Source: SLAN01 sp964565375
GTDB lineage: Bacteria > Spirochaetota > Spirochaetia > DSM-27196 > SKKC01
Direction: 5' to 3'
Length of the DNA: 64,000 nucleotides
Assembly (NCBI GenBank): GCA_964565375.1
Contig: CAZMEV010000002.1
Location: 1 to 64,000 of the forward strand
Positions 1 through 7,917 of the stretch are shown piece by piece (the first letter of the stretch is position 1; each line of letters starts with the position of its first letter). The position numbers and the translations under genes were made by a program. The notes beneath the pieces were generated by a model, which was given only the letters and a program-made list of their open reading frames with translations, had not been told where the DNA came from and made no database searches.

Positions 1-521
1 ATCACTCCCGTATGGATCTGAGTGTGCCAGGTGTACTCGGGGATAACGTGCAGCTTGCCACCTTTCAAGGACCCGACCCCGACAGCCCCGGCGACCAAAC
101 GGATTACGATCTCTCCCTCGAAGATCCGAGCCTCGGAATCGGCTGGGAAAGCACATCGGTCGACCTGAAAGCTCAGGCGAGCAAGCGCTTCGTGTTCATA
201 GAGCCGTTCATCGGAGCTGCCGTTTCCTACGCCACCTCGAACGTTACCGGCGCGACTCGCTCCGATCTGCTCGTGAACGGCCAATCGTACGACTCGCTCT
301 CCGAGGACAAGCAGGATGCAATTGACGACGCACTCGAGGAGGAAGGCATTGACGCTGACGATGCCTCGCTGAGCTTCAGCGAAGATCAGACCGGATGGTC
401 AGGTCGCGCCTTCGCCGGCGCCGGGCTGCGGGTAATCCCGTTCACCGCGCTTGACCTCGGCGCCTCGATCGATACGACCGGCAGTTTCGGAGCTCAGATG
501 AACCTGCGGCTTCAGCTCTGA
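1..521 (+). CDS. Outer-membrane beta-barrel protein, C-terminal part
   Basis: The frame is open from the left edge, so the N-terminus lies outside the window; at least 172 residues are visible. The protein alternates short polar and hydrophobic stretches, such as SKRFVFIEPFIGAAVSYA and AFAGAGLRVIPFTALDLGAS. An acidic loop-like segment separates them, and the end is the strand-like FGAQMNLRLQL. This pattern is typical of the last strands of an outer-membrane barrel with a long extracellular loop. The reading frame ends at 521 and is followed by a strong terminator. No specific family was recognised, and the substrate or role is unknown. Confidence 0.5.
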   Translation, partial: HSRMDLSVPGVLGDNVQLATFQGPDPDSPGDQTDYDLSLEDPSLGIGWESTSVDLKAQASKRFVFIEPFIGAAVSYATSNVTGATRSDLLVNGQSYDSLSEDKQDAIDDALEEEGIDADDASLSFSEDQTGWSGRAFAGAGLRVIPFTALDLGASIDTTGSFGAQMNLRLQL

Positions 522-586
522 CAACGCAGGCAGCCACTGCACGCCGGTGCGCATCTGACCATGGTGCCACTGTGTCACTGAAAATC

Positions 587-633
587 GCCCTCGCGGCAGA
601 CGTTCTCCGGATCGTCTGCCCGGGGGCTTTTTT
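587..633 (+). terminator. Rho-independent terminator
   Basis: The left arm is GCCCTCG (587-593) plus GGCAGACG (595-602). It pairs with CGTCTGCC (613-620) and CGGGGGC (621-627), with one bulged base, and six T follow at 628-633. It ends the barrel-protein transcript. Confidence 0.85.
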
Positions 634-670
634 GTGCCGCGATGCAGAGTCCTCCGGCTCATCCATCACG

Positions 671-700
671 TTGACACACAGCAACGGCCCTCGGTAGCCT
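671..700 (+). promoter_or_regulatory. Candidate tRNA promoter
   Basis: A perfect -35 hexamer TTGACA (671-676) is followed after 18 bases by TAGCCT (695-700), which keeps the three most conserved -10 positions. Transcription would start about 65 bases before the tRNA. This is an inference from consensus only. Confidence 0.4.
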
Positions 701-772
701 GCTGCATTACAGGCCGCACGCGACAGTCTGCATCGGCGAACCGCCGGCCGCAACGCGCGCCCCCTCATCAAC

Positions 773-846
773 GCCCCGGTAGCTCAGCTGGATAGAGCGG
801 CTGCCTCCTAAGCAGCAGGTCATGGGTTCGAATCCCGTCCGGGGTA
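773..846 (+). tRNA. tRNA-Arg (anticodon CCU)
   Basis: The cloverleaf folds completely. The acceptor stem is GCCCCGG with CCGGGGT, the D stem GCTC/GAGC, the anticodon stem GCTGC/GCAGC and the T stem ATGGG/CCCGT around TTCGAAT. The anticodon loop CTCCTAA reads CCT, which decodes AGG arginine codons. The discriminator is A846. No CCA is encoded in the gene. Confidence 0.95.
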
Positions 847-861
847 AATGCCGAACCTGCA

Positions 862-901
862 GCTTGCGAAAGCTGTTTCGCCAGAAACAGCGAAAGCAAG
901 C
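862..901 (+). other. Two-tier hairpin downstream of tRNA-Arg
   Basis: The outer stem GCTTGC (862-867) pairs with GCAAGC (896-901). The inner stem GCTGTTTC (872-879) pairs with GAAACAGC (884-891) around the loop GCCA. Between the two stems, both strands carry GAAA, giving a symmetric internal loop able to form tandem sheared G-A pairs. It starts 15 bases after the tRNA and has no U tract. It may be a processing or termination structure. Confidence 0.6.
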
Positions 902-968
902 GCTCACCTAATACGAAGCAACTCAACACTGTATTCCCGCGGAAACTGTCTTTCCTGATTTTTCGGAC

Positions 969-1364
969 TCATGATCGATGCTTAACCTTGTCCACCGGCG
1001 AACCCAGGGAGCCGTACAGCACAATGCCTTCGTCCCGGATAATCATGCACACGCCACCCGTGTTGGCTCGCGAATGGAACGTGCCTTGCGTATAGAAAAG
1101 CAGATCAGGCGGCCAGAGATCCTCGCGCTTTGCACTGCATACTGCGCTCCGTCCTGCACGAAGCGCTTCCGCATCCCTGAATATGATCGCAAGATCGAGG
1201 TCGGAGTCCTCGCGAAGCTCATTCCGTGCTGCGCTGCCGTAGGCTATTATCGCAACAGGAGTAACGCCGGCGGACGCACACACCCGCAGAATCCACGCGC
1301 ATTTCTTTTTCAGTATCGAGTCGGTCTCCTCGCCTCCAAGCTGCCTCATGGGCACGCGTATCAT
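969..1364 (-). CDS. MNT-type nucleotidyltransferase domain protein
   Basis: A small polymerase-beta-fold nucleotidyltransferase. The motif GSAARNELREDSDLDLAI carries the family's GSxxR...SDxD signature: the Gly-Ser pair and the two metal-binding aspartates are all present. Such proteins transfer a nucleotide to an unknown acceptor and often pair with a HEPN toxin, but no HEPN gene is adjacent here. The start is uncertain. ATG at 1364 gives 131 residues, ATG at 1349 is also possible, and an upstream ATG at 1460 would give 163. A minus-strand TATAAT (1376-1371) with CTGACG 18 bases before it lies directly ahead of the 1364 start and favours the shorter forms. No clear ribosome-binding site is visible. 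Confidence 0.7.
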   Translation of the reverse strand: MIRVPMRQLGGEETDSILKKKCAWILRVCASAGVTPVAIIAYGSAARNELREDSDLDLAIIFRDAEALRAGRSAVCSAKREDLWPPDLLFYTQGTFHSRANTGGVCMIIRDEGIVLYGSLGSPVDKVKHRS

Positions 1365-1459
1365 GCCATTATTATAGCCGCAGTATCGTACCTCCGTCAG
1401 CACGTACGCTGCTCCATGCCAAGTAAACAGCATTCCGTGCCCACCGCAGATTTGCGCCA

Positions 1460-1501
1460 TGTGTTAACACACAGTTCACGTGGCACGTATATACTTCTCC
1501 C
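1460..1501 (+). promoter_or_regulatory. Promoter with palindromic operator, possibly leaderless
   Basis: The perfect 12-bp palindrome TGTGTTAACACA lies at 1460-1471. Within it, TTAACA (1464-1469) can serve as -35, 18 bases before TATATA (1488-1493). The expected start of transcription falls at about the ATG (1502), and no ribosome-binding site precedes that ATG. Repressor or autoregulatory binding to the palindrome is an inference. Confidence 0.45.
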
Positions 1502-2176
1502 ATGTTCAGTATCCTGGTAGCGGAGGACGACCGGAACCTCCAGAAACTCATGGCGGCGGTGCTGCGGCAGCATGGGTATAATGTCTTGACCGCCGACGAT
1601 GGTGCAGCCGCGCTCGAGGCGCTTCACAGTCAGCACGTGGATCTTCTGATCTGCGACATTATGATGCCGCAGATGAACGGATATCAGCTGACAAAGGAGA
1701 TTCGGGAGCGCAACCCGGGACTACCGATTCTCATGGTCACCGCCCGCGAGACGCTTGATGACAAGAAGAAAGGTTTCAAGGTGGGAACCGACGACTACAT
1801 GGTAAAACCCATCGACATGGACGAAATGATCCTGCGGGTTTCCGCGCTGCTTCGCCGATCCCGCATCAATACCGAGCGCAGGCTGCAGGTAGGCGAGGTC
1901 ATCGTGGACTACGATACGCTCACCGTGACGCGCGACGGCGTCTCGTTCACGCTGGCGAACAAGGAGTTCTTTCTCCTGTTCAAACTCCTGAGCTATCCTC
2001 AGCAGATTTTCACGCGGCGGCAGTTAATGGATGAAATCTGGGGACCGGAACACGAAACCGACGAACGCACGGTGGATGTTCATGTACGCCGTCTCCGCGA
2101 GAAAGTTGGGGAGTTCCCGGAGTTCGATATCAAGACAGTCCGCGGGCTTGGCTACCGTATAGAGCGCTCGGTATGA
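1502..2176 (+). CDS. OmpR/PhoB-family response regulator
   Basis: A 224-residue two-domain regulator. The receiver domain (about 1-115) has the acidic pair E8/D9, the phosphoacceptor D52 in LLICDIMMPQMNG, T80 and K102. The C-terminal winged-helix domain (about 128-222) ends in the usual RTVDVHVRRLREK and TVRGLGYRIE motifs. Phosphorylation by the partner kinase would control DNA binding. The stop overlaps the kinase start by four bases (ATGA), so the pair is translationally coupled. No ribosome-binding site is seen, and the promoter ahead suggests a leaderless message. The target genes are unknown, but the alarmone synthetase two genes downstream is in the same unit. Confidence 0.92.
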   Translation: MFSILVAEDDRNLQKLMAAVLRQHGYNVLTADDGAAALEALHSQHVDLLICDIMMPQMNGYQLTKEIRERNPGLPILMVTARETLDDKKKGFKVGTDDYMVKPIDMDEMILRVSALLRRSRINTERRLQVGEVIVDYDTLTVTRDGVSFTLANKEFFLLFKLLSYPQQIFTRRQLMDEIWGPEHETDERTVDVHVRRLREKVGEFPEFDIKTVRGLGYRIERSV

Positions 2177-3504
2177 ATCGTATAAGCATAAAGCTCGCCG
2201 GTTTTTTCCTTTCGATAGTGGTCATTTCGACGCTGTTATCATTCGGGGCCGCGGTCATTTTTTCCCGGGACATCGCCGACGAAATCGCCTACGAACAGTC
2301 GGAGATAGCTCATATCGTCCGGAAACTCGAAGAGCAGACAGAGCTTAGCATGCGTGACATTGTTTCAGTGACTTCGACAGAGATGCACCCGATTGCACTT
2401 GTCGAGGAGCTGGACGAACTGGACGAGCTTGAACTCTCGAGTGACCTTCGCGAACGAATTAATTCCGGAGAAATCGTCTCCATGGAATCCGGCCGGTTCG
2501 ATACGGCAATTACCATCATGACACTCGGAGAATACTACGCGACTATCGGCGTCCGTCCGGAGAATACGTTGCTGAGCATACTCACAGCACGCTTGTGGCA
2601 CTCTATGGTGACCTACGTTGCAGTAGCCGGGGTTCTCGTACTCCTGCTGACCCACCGGGTCGTTCATCCGGTACTTCGACTTACGGCCGCCACAAAGCGT
2701 GTGGCAACCGGTGATTTCACCGTACAGATACAATCCGAGCGCAACGACGAAATCGGTCAGCTCACCGAGAACTTCAATCGGATGGTGGCGCAGCTGCGCA
2801 CAATCGACCACCTGAGAATGGACTTCATAAGCAATGTATCGCATGAGATAAAGACGCCGCTCTCCTCCATAAACGGCTTCGCCCGGCTCCTTCTGAACCC
2901 GAATCTTTCTTCGGCGGAGCGAAGTGACTACGCCTCGGCAATAAGTGAGGAAGCCACCAGGGTATCCAATCTTGCCTCGGCGATGCTCAAACTTTCGAAA
3001 CTTGAAAGTCAGGATTCGGTGGAAGATAAAGAAGAATTCCGCCTCGATGAACAGATACGACACACGGTGGTGGTGCTTGAACCGCAGTGGAGCGCAAAGA
3101 ATATCTCATTCGATATTGAACTCGATCCGGTTATCGTGAGTGCGAACGAGGAGCTGTTGCACCAGGTATGGCACAATCTGCTGAACAACGCGATCAAATT
3201 CTCCCACGACGGCGGCCGCATTGTGATCACCCTCGCTGTCAGCGATGGAAGGGCTCAGGTCTCGGTATGGGATTCCGGAATCGGTATGAGCGAATCAGAC
3301 ACCGGACGGATTTTCGAGAAGTTCTTTCAGATCGATCGTGCACACTCCGGAGAAGGAAGCGGGCTCGGCCTTTCGCTGGTAAAACGTATTGTCGACCTTC
3401 ATGGCGCGACGATTGATGTCGACTCGACACCGGGCAAAGGAACGTGCTTTACAGTCACTCTACAGCCCGCCAAAGCGGACACAGATGCGTATGGATCTTC
3501 CTGA
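2173..3504 (+). CDS. Membrane sensor histidine kinase with HAMP
   Basis: A 443-residue kinase. Transmembrane helix 1 is at about 9-31, a periplasmic sensor of about 110 residues follows, and helix 2 is at about 143-161. A HAMP linker (about 162-215) precedes a HisKA domain with H224 in NVSHEIKTPLSS. The HATPase_c domain holds the N box (HNLLNNAIKFS), DSGIGMS and GSGLGLSLVKRIV. The sensor segment contains an acidic run, EELDELDELELSS, with a near-repeat. It overlaps the regulator before it by four bases and the alarmone synthetase after it by about 20 bases. The signal it detects cannot be read from the sequence. Confidence 0.92.
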   Translation: MNRISIKLAGFFLSIVVISTLLSFGAAVIFSRDIADEIAYEQSEIAHIVRKLEEQTELSMRDIVSVTSTEMHPIALVEELDELDELELSSDLRERINSGEIVSMESGRFDTAITIMTLGEYYATIGVRPENTLLSILTARLWHSMVTYVAVAGVLVLLLTHRVVHPVLRLTAATKRVATGDFTVQIQSERNDEIGQLTENFNRMVAQLRTIDHLRMDFISNVSHEIKTPLSSINGFARLLLNPNLSSAERSDYASAISEEATRVSNLASAMLKLSKLESQDSVEDKEEFRLDEQIRHTVVVLEPQWSAKNISFDIELDPVIVSANEELLHQVWHNLLNNAIKFSHDGGRIVITLAVSDGRAQVSVWDSGIGMSESDTGRIFEKFFQIDRAHSGEGSGLGLSLVKRIVDLHGATIDVDSTPGKGTCFTVTLQPAKADTDAYGSS

Positions 3505-4159
3505 CAGACTGTCTCCAATCGCCGATGATATTGCTACCAGGCAGGCCTTTACGCGGTTCATGAACCGATACCGGTTCGCCCTGCAGGAGATGAGTACACG
3601 CATTGACATATTGAAACAGGAGTTTCAGTCAATGCACGAGTATAGTCCGATCGAACACGTAAAAGAGCGAATGAAGACACCCGACAGTATACTGCATAAG
3701 GCGAGACGGCGGGGTATCGCTCTATCAATGGAGTCGATTCGCGAGCACATACGCGACATTGCCGGTATTCGTATCTCCTGCTCATTCGTAAACGACATCT
3801 ACCGTGTGGCGAGCATGCTCGTGCAACAGGACGACCTCGATGTCGTCGAGTACAAGGACTACATAGAACAACCGAAACCGAGCGGCTACCGCAGCCTGCA
3901 CCTTATCGTAAGCGTCCCTGTTCACCTTTCCGACCGTGTCGATTCAGCGTATGTAGAAATCCAGCTGCGGACAGTAGCAATGGATTTCTGGGCAAGTCTC
4001 GAACACAAAATCTACTACAAATACGCCCACGATGTTCCCGAACACCTGCTCGAAGAGCTTCGTTCCACTGCCGAAGACATAGACCAGCTGGATCACCGAA
4101 TGGAGCGAATCCACCGTGAAATGCAGGAGCGAAAACTCGCAGAGTGGATCGATTCATAA
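3485..4159 (+). CDS. Small alarmone synthetase (RelA/SpoT domain, RelQ-like)
   Basis: A 224-residue single-domain GTP pyrophosphokinase that would make (p)ppGpp from ATP and GTP or GDP. Visible family motifs are RMKTPDSILHKARRRG, IRDIAGIRI, DYIEQPKPSGYRSLH and EIQLRTVAMDFWASLEH. The hydrolase domain and regulatory C-terminus of long RelA/SpoT proteins are absent, which fits the RelQ/YjbM class. ATG 3485 is chosen because an in-frame extension further upstream would overlap the kinase C-terminus for over 100 bases; ATG 3491 is also possible. Overlap with the kinase gene implies co-translation, so alarmone output may follow the same stimulus as the two-component pair. Confidence 0.88.
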   Translation: MRMDLPDRLSPIADDIATRQAFTRFMNRYRFALQEMSTRIDILKQEFQSMHEYSPIEHVKERMKTPDSILHKARRRGIALSMESIREHIRDIAGIRISCSFVNDIYRVASMLVQQDDLDVVEYKDYIEQPKPSGYRSLHLIVSVPVHLSDRVDSAYVEIQLRTVAMDFWASLEHKIYYKYAHDVPEHLLEELRSTAEDIDQLDHRMERIHREMQERKLAEWIDS

Positions 4160-4414
4160 CGTAAAACGATTCTCGCAGGCTATGCCGGTACAGAAAGCGA
4201 TCGGAGAACGATATTTCGTTCACGTTCATTGCGCGCAAAGAAATACGGGATTACGATGTCCGAGAACACAACGGATCTTCCGAGGTCATGCGTTATGAGT
4301 TGTCAGACTCCGCACCCTATGCCTCGGCCGGCGTATGACCCGGGTGTCATAAAAGAAGGCGGGCCGTGACTCCGGCAGCCTTCGAGGCTCTCCAGAATAA
4401 TAAGGAGGGGATAT

Positions 4415-5749
4415 ATGGTATCCGGTCCTGTAGCTATAGTCCTTCTGATTGTAGCTGTTGCGCTCATAATCTTTGCGACCGCGAAACTGCGGATGAACCC
4501 GTTCGTAGTACTCATTACGGTTGCATTCCTCTACGGTCTCGGCGTAGGCATGCCGCTGACCGACGTGGTGGCTACGGTTACCGAAGGCTTCGGAAACACC
4601 ATGGCTGCTATCGGTATCGTCATTATATCCGGCACGATAATCGGCGTTATCCTTGAAAAAACCGGTGCTGCGCTGTCGATTACCCAGGCGGTCCTGAAAG
4701 TCGTTGGAGAACGCCGTGCTCCTATGGCAATGAGTGTTGCCGGTTTTGTAGTTTCGGTTCCCGTGTTCTGTGACTCGGGATATGTTGTTCTGTCACCACT
4801 CAATAAGGCGCTTTCGGTCCAGGCGAAGAAGTCCATGCCCATGATGGCGGTGGCCCTGGGTACCGGGCTTCACGCTACACATGCTCTTGTACCGCCTACT
4901 CCCGGGCCTATAGCCGCGGCGGCGGAACTCGACGCCGACCTCGGGGCGGTTATTGGTCTGGGCCTTATTGCCGGTATTGTGAGTATGGCCGCAGGCTACT
5001 GGTGCGCAGTGAAATTTGCGAGCAAGTACGAGATCGGCATGGAATTGGAGGCTTCCTACGACGACCTTGTGCGGCAATACGGCAAGCTTCCCGGCACATT
5101 TCACTCACTTCTCCCGCTGCTTGTCCCGATCGTGTTAATTCTCCTTAACTCAATCGCGCAGCTGCCGGCCGAGCCGTTTGGAGACGGCGCACTCTACAGC
5201 TTCTTCAGCTTCATCGGCGCCCCCGCCACCGCGCTCATTATCGGTGTGTTTGTCGCTCTGACACTCGTGGTTTCCGACAAACAGGCCGAAGCCCGCGACA
5301 GCTGGATCGGTCAGGGCGTGCGGAACGCCGGTCTTATTATCGCAATAACCGGCGCCGGCGGCGCCTTCGGAAATATGCTTCAGGCTTCACCCATGGTCGG
5401 ATTCATAGAGGAGGCAATGGAAGGCCTGCCGCTCGGGTTACTGCTTCCGTTCCTGATCTCGGTGGTCCTGAAGAGCTCACAGGGAAGCGGTACGGTGGCG
5501 ATAATAACAAGCGCTGCAATCATGGCGCCACTTGTTGAGCCATTCGGGCTTCATCCGGTTCTTACAGTGCTGGCAATCGGTGCGGGTTCTACGGTTGTAT
5601 CGCATGCGAACGACTCCTACTTCTGGGTTGTCTCGCAGTTTGCCGGAATGCCTACCAATATGGCATATAAACTCTGGACACCGGCAACCGGCGTACAGGG
5701 CATAGCTGCTTTTATAGTAGTGCTTATTATGTCCCTGTTTATCGGCTGA
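4415..5749 (+). CDS. GntP-family gluconate/organic acid permease
   Basis: A 444-residue, almost entirely hydrophobic protein with about 12-14 transmembrane segments. Family landmarks include VPVFCDSGYVVLSPL, HALVPPTPGPIAAA, SSQGSGTVAI and AGSTVVSHANDSYFWVVSQF. GntP-type carriers take up gluconate, glycerate or related hydroxy acids with protons. An excellent ribosome-binding site (AAGGAGG) precedes ATG 4415. The 255 bases before it contain only a modest hairpin (GAAGGC 4355-4360 with GCCTTC 4378-4383). No sugar-acid catabolic gene is adjacent, so the substrate is open. Confidence 0.9.
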   Translation: MVSGPVAIVLLIVAVALIIFATAKLRMNPFVVLITVAFLYGLGVGMPLTDVVATVTEGFGNTMAAIGIVIISGTIIGVILEKTGAALSITQAVLKVVGERRAPMAMSVAGFVVSVPVFCDSGYVVLSPLNKALSVQAKKSMPMMAVALGTGLHATHALVPPTPGPIAAAAELDADLGAVIGLGLIAGIVSMAAGYWCAVKFASKYEIGMELEASYDDLVRQYGKLPGTFHSLLPLLVPIVLILLNSIAQLPAEPFGDGALYSFFSFIGAPATALIIGVFVALTLVVSDKQAEARDSWIGQGVRNAGLIIAITGAGGAFGNMLQASPMVGFIEEAMEGLPLGLLLPFLISVVLKSSQGSGTVAIITSAAIMAPLVEPFGLHPVLTVLAIGAGSTVVSHANDSYFWVVSQFAGMPTNMAYKLWTPATGVQGIAAFIVVLIMSLFIG

Positions 5750-5793
5750 GGCTGAGTCAGAACGTTTTCTGGAAAGGAGCGAAAATACAGCGT

Positions 5794-6453
5794 ATGCGCA
5801 ATCCAATTGATATGCTGCGGACCCGACGGGCGCTGAACGCGCTGGCAACCGGTAACTACGCGGAATCACGGCGTTTCTGGGAAAAGATCCGGAAACGCAA
5901 GCCGGATGCCCAGGGTATTCGCCACAATATTGCGCTTACGTACATCGGCGAGCAGCAGTATGAGCAGGCCGAGGCTCTGCTGCTTGCCGAAATCGAAGAC
6001 TTCGGCGCCTTCTACCCGAGGGTGAAGGCGCTGGCCGATATGTACTACGTGTGGGGACAGCGGGAAAAAGCGCATGAGCGCTACTGCGAGGCACTCGAGT
6101 GCTCCGACGTAGAAGAAAACCAACGAAAGCTGGTCAAAAGGCGAATTGAACAGACCAACGACTCGGCCGGCTATGGTTCGGTTCTGGAGTCCCTCCAGCT
6201 GCTGGAAAAAGGCAACACCCTGCTCGAAGCGGAACAGTGGGAGGATGCGCTTGAGGCCTTCCGAAAGGCTGCTGCCCTCGATCCCACCAATCTTCAGGCG
6301 CTGAACAATATCGGCACGATACAACTGAATTACGAACGCGACCCGAATGCTGCAGCGAACACATTTCGCCGAGCACTTTCCTGGTCGCACCTTCCCTGGC
6401 TCAGCCGGAATCTGAAACAGGCGGAAAAGGCGAAGGCGGACCGCAGCGGATAA
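5794..6453 (+). CDS. TPR-repeat protein
   Basis: A 219-residue soluble protein made largely of tetratricopeptide repeats. The clearest units are NIALTYIGEQQYEQAEALL and WEDALEAFRKAAALDPTNL, followed by LNNIGTIQL; further degenerate units lie between. There is no signal peptide or membrane segment, so it is probably a cytoplasmic scaffold. AAAGGAGCG precedes the start at a slightly long spacing. It lies 44 bases after the GntP permease on the same strand, so co-transcription is possible, but the partner is unknown. Confidence 0.75.
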   Translation: MRNPIDMLRTRRALNALATGNYAESRRFWEKIRKRKPDAQGIRHNIALTYIGEQQYEQAEALLLAEIEDFGAFYPRVKALADMYYVWGQREKAHERYCEALECSDVEENQRKLVKRRIEQTNDSAGYGSVLESLQLLEKGNTLLEAEQWEDALEAFRKAAALDPTNLQALNNIGTIQLNYERDPNAAANTFRRALSWSHLPWLSRNLKQAEKAKADRSG

Positions 6454-6501
6454 GCGCCGCAGCCGTTGTATCCCCCGGCGTTCGCAGTTGCCCGATCGCT
6501 A

Positions 6502-7917
6502 TCAGGCTTCTGCATCGCTATCAGCTTCTGCATCGGTATCAAATGGAAAGGTGACGGTTACGCAAACCCCTCCGTCGGATACCGTTTCGACGGTGCCGCC
6601 GAGCTGCCCGGAGAGTGCATCGACAAGCTGAAGCCCGAGATGTTCATTTCCAGCACCCTCCGACCGTTGTGAGAGTCCCGGACCGGTATCCCGTACCCTC
6701 AGGATCGCAATCCGGTCATTTGCCTCAAACGACACGTATACCTTCGCCTTCTCGGAAAGGGCACATCCATGCTTCAGTGCATTGGACACCGTCTCGTTAA
6801 TGATAAGCCCGAGCGGCACAGCCATATCGAGCGGAACATCGCGATCCTCTGCTTCAACTGCAACACGCGAGTTATCGATTCCGTGACTCCGTCGCAGCAG
6901 ATCCACGAGTTCCCCGATATACCCGGCTGTTCGAATATGAGCAAGGCTCGGCGACTCGTAGAGCTTCTCGTGAACCATTTCCATTGAGCGGATCCGGTGC
7001 TCACTGTCTTCGAGCGCACCAAGCGCCCCGGAAGGAACATTGCGTTTCTGAAGGTTCAACAGGCTTGAGAGAATCTGGAAGTTATTTTTAACCCGGTGGT
7101 GAATCTCGCGAAGCATTGCTTCTTTTTCTTTTGCCGAAGCACGAAGCGAAGCTTCCCGTTCCGCAATCGTGGAAACCATGCGCTCGAACCCTGCGGTAAT
7201 GATACCGATGTCGTCATCGCGATGAGACTCGGAAAACACGTCATAGTCGCCGACTCCGACCCTGTCGAGCTTTTTGAGAAGACTTTGTAACGGAGAAACC
7301 ACCATGCGATGGAGAAGAATGGTCGTAAACACGGCAATAAGCAGTCCGAGAAGCAGCGTTACACTTACCGTAGCAGCCAGTCGGTTCATGATCTCTGCCC
7401 GGGCCGTATCGTCCCGGAAGAAGACGCGTACCTCTCCGATCTCGATCCCCTCGTACGATATGGATCTGGAGCGAGTTCCGTAGGCTTCCTCGATGTCGCT
7501 TCGAAGCACCTGCGCGCTTTCAACCCGCTTCGGCTCGTCCTGTTCACCACCCCTGGAATAAGCCATCCATACGCCGTTTTCTTCAACGTCGGTTACGACA
7601 ATTGCGATAAGATCCTCATCCTGCATTTCCCCACGAAGATAGGCGGACGCTGCCTCTTCACTGTAGCTCCACAGCGGGTTGGCCAGCGAATACTGAAGGC
7701 GGACGACCGCCTGTTCGCTTCGAGCAGCGAGGTCCTCCATCGCCCTGCGACGGGTTGCATGGTAGTCGAGCAGGCCGAACACCGCCATAGAAACGATAAC
7801 AATCGCGATAACAGCGGCAACTAGCCGGCGTTCCAGTTTCGAATGCGGCCAATGCAGCAGGTGCGCCTGTGAAGCGCCACCTGCCGAGGAGACCCGCTGC
7901 TGTCGTTCAACGCTCAT
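6502..7917 (-). CDS. Membrane histidine kinase, HisKA_2 type with HAMP
   Basis: A 471-residue sensor kinase. Transmembrane helix 1 (about 31-50) and helix 2 (about 183-203) flank a periplasmic domain of about 130 residues. A HAMP linker and a HisKA_2 dimerisation domain with the phosphoacceptor in LREIHHRVKNNFQILSSLL follow. The ATPase domain shows NETVSNALKHG and DTGPGLS. Its start overlaps the end of the upstream binding-protein gene by 11 bases, so the two are almost certainly translated together. A likely model is that the binding protein presents a ligand to this kinase. No response regulator sits in the same transcript. The C-terminus is an acidic tail, DTDAEADSDAEA. Confidence 0.9.
   Translation of the reverse strand: MSVERQQRVSSAGGASQAHLLHWPHSKLERRLVAAVIAIVIVSMAVFGLLDYHATRRRAMEDLAARSEQAVVRLQYSLANPLWSYSEEAASAYLRGEMQDEDLIAIVVTDVEENGVWMAYSRGGEQDEPKRVESAQVLRSDIEEAYGTRSRSISYEGIEIGEVRVFFRDDTARAEIMNRLAATVSVTLLLGLLIAVFTTILLHRMVVSPLQSLLKKLDRVGVGDYDVFSESHRDDDIGIITAGFERMVSTIAEREASLRASAKEKEAMLREIHHRVKNNFQILSSLLNLQKRNVPSGALGALEDSEHRIRSMEMVHEKLYESPSLAHIRTAGYIGELVDLLRRSHGIDNSRVAVEAEDRDVPLDMAVPLGLIINETVSNALKHGCALSEKAKVYVSFEANDRIAILRVRDTGPGLSQRSEGAGNEHLGLQLVDALSGQLGGTVETVSDGGVCVTVTFPFDTDAEADSDAEA

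Noticed and set aside
773..901. Integrated element at the tRNA-Arg 3' end
   Set aside because: No integrase gene or repeat of the tRNA 3' end is found in the window; the downstream hairpin is not a copy of the tRNA.
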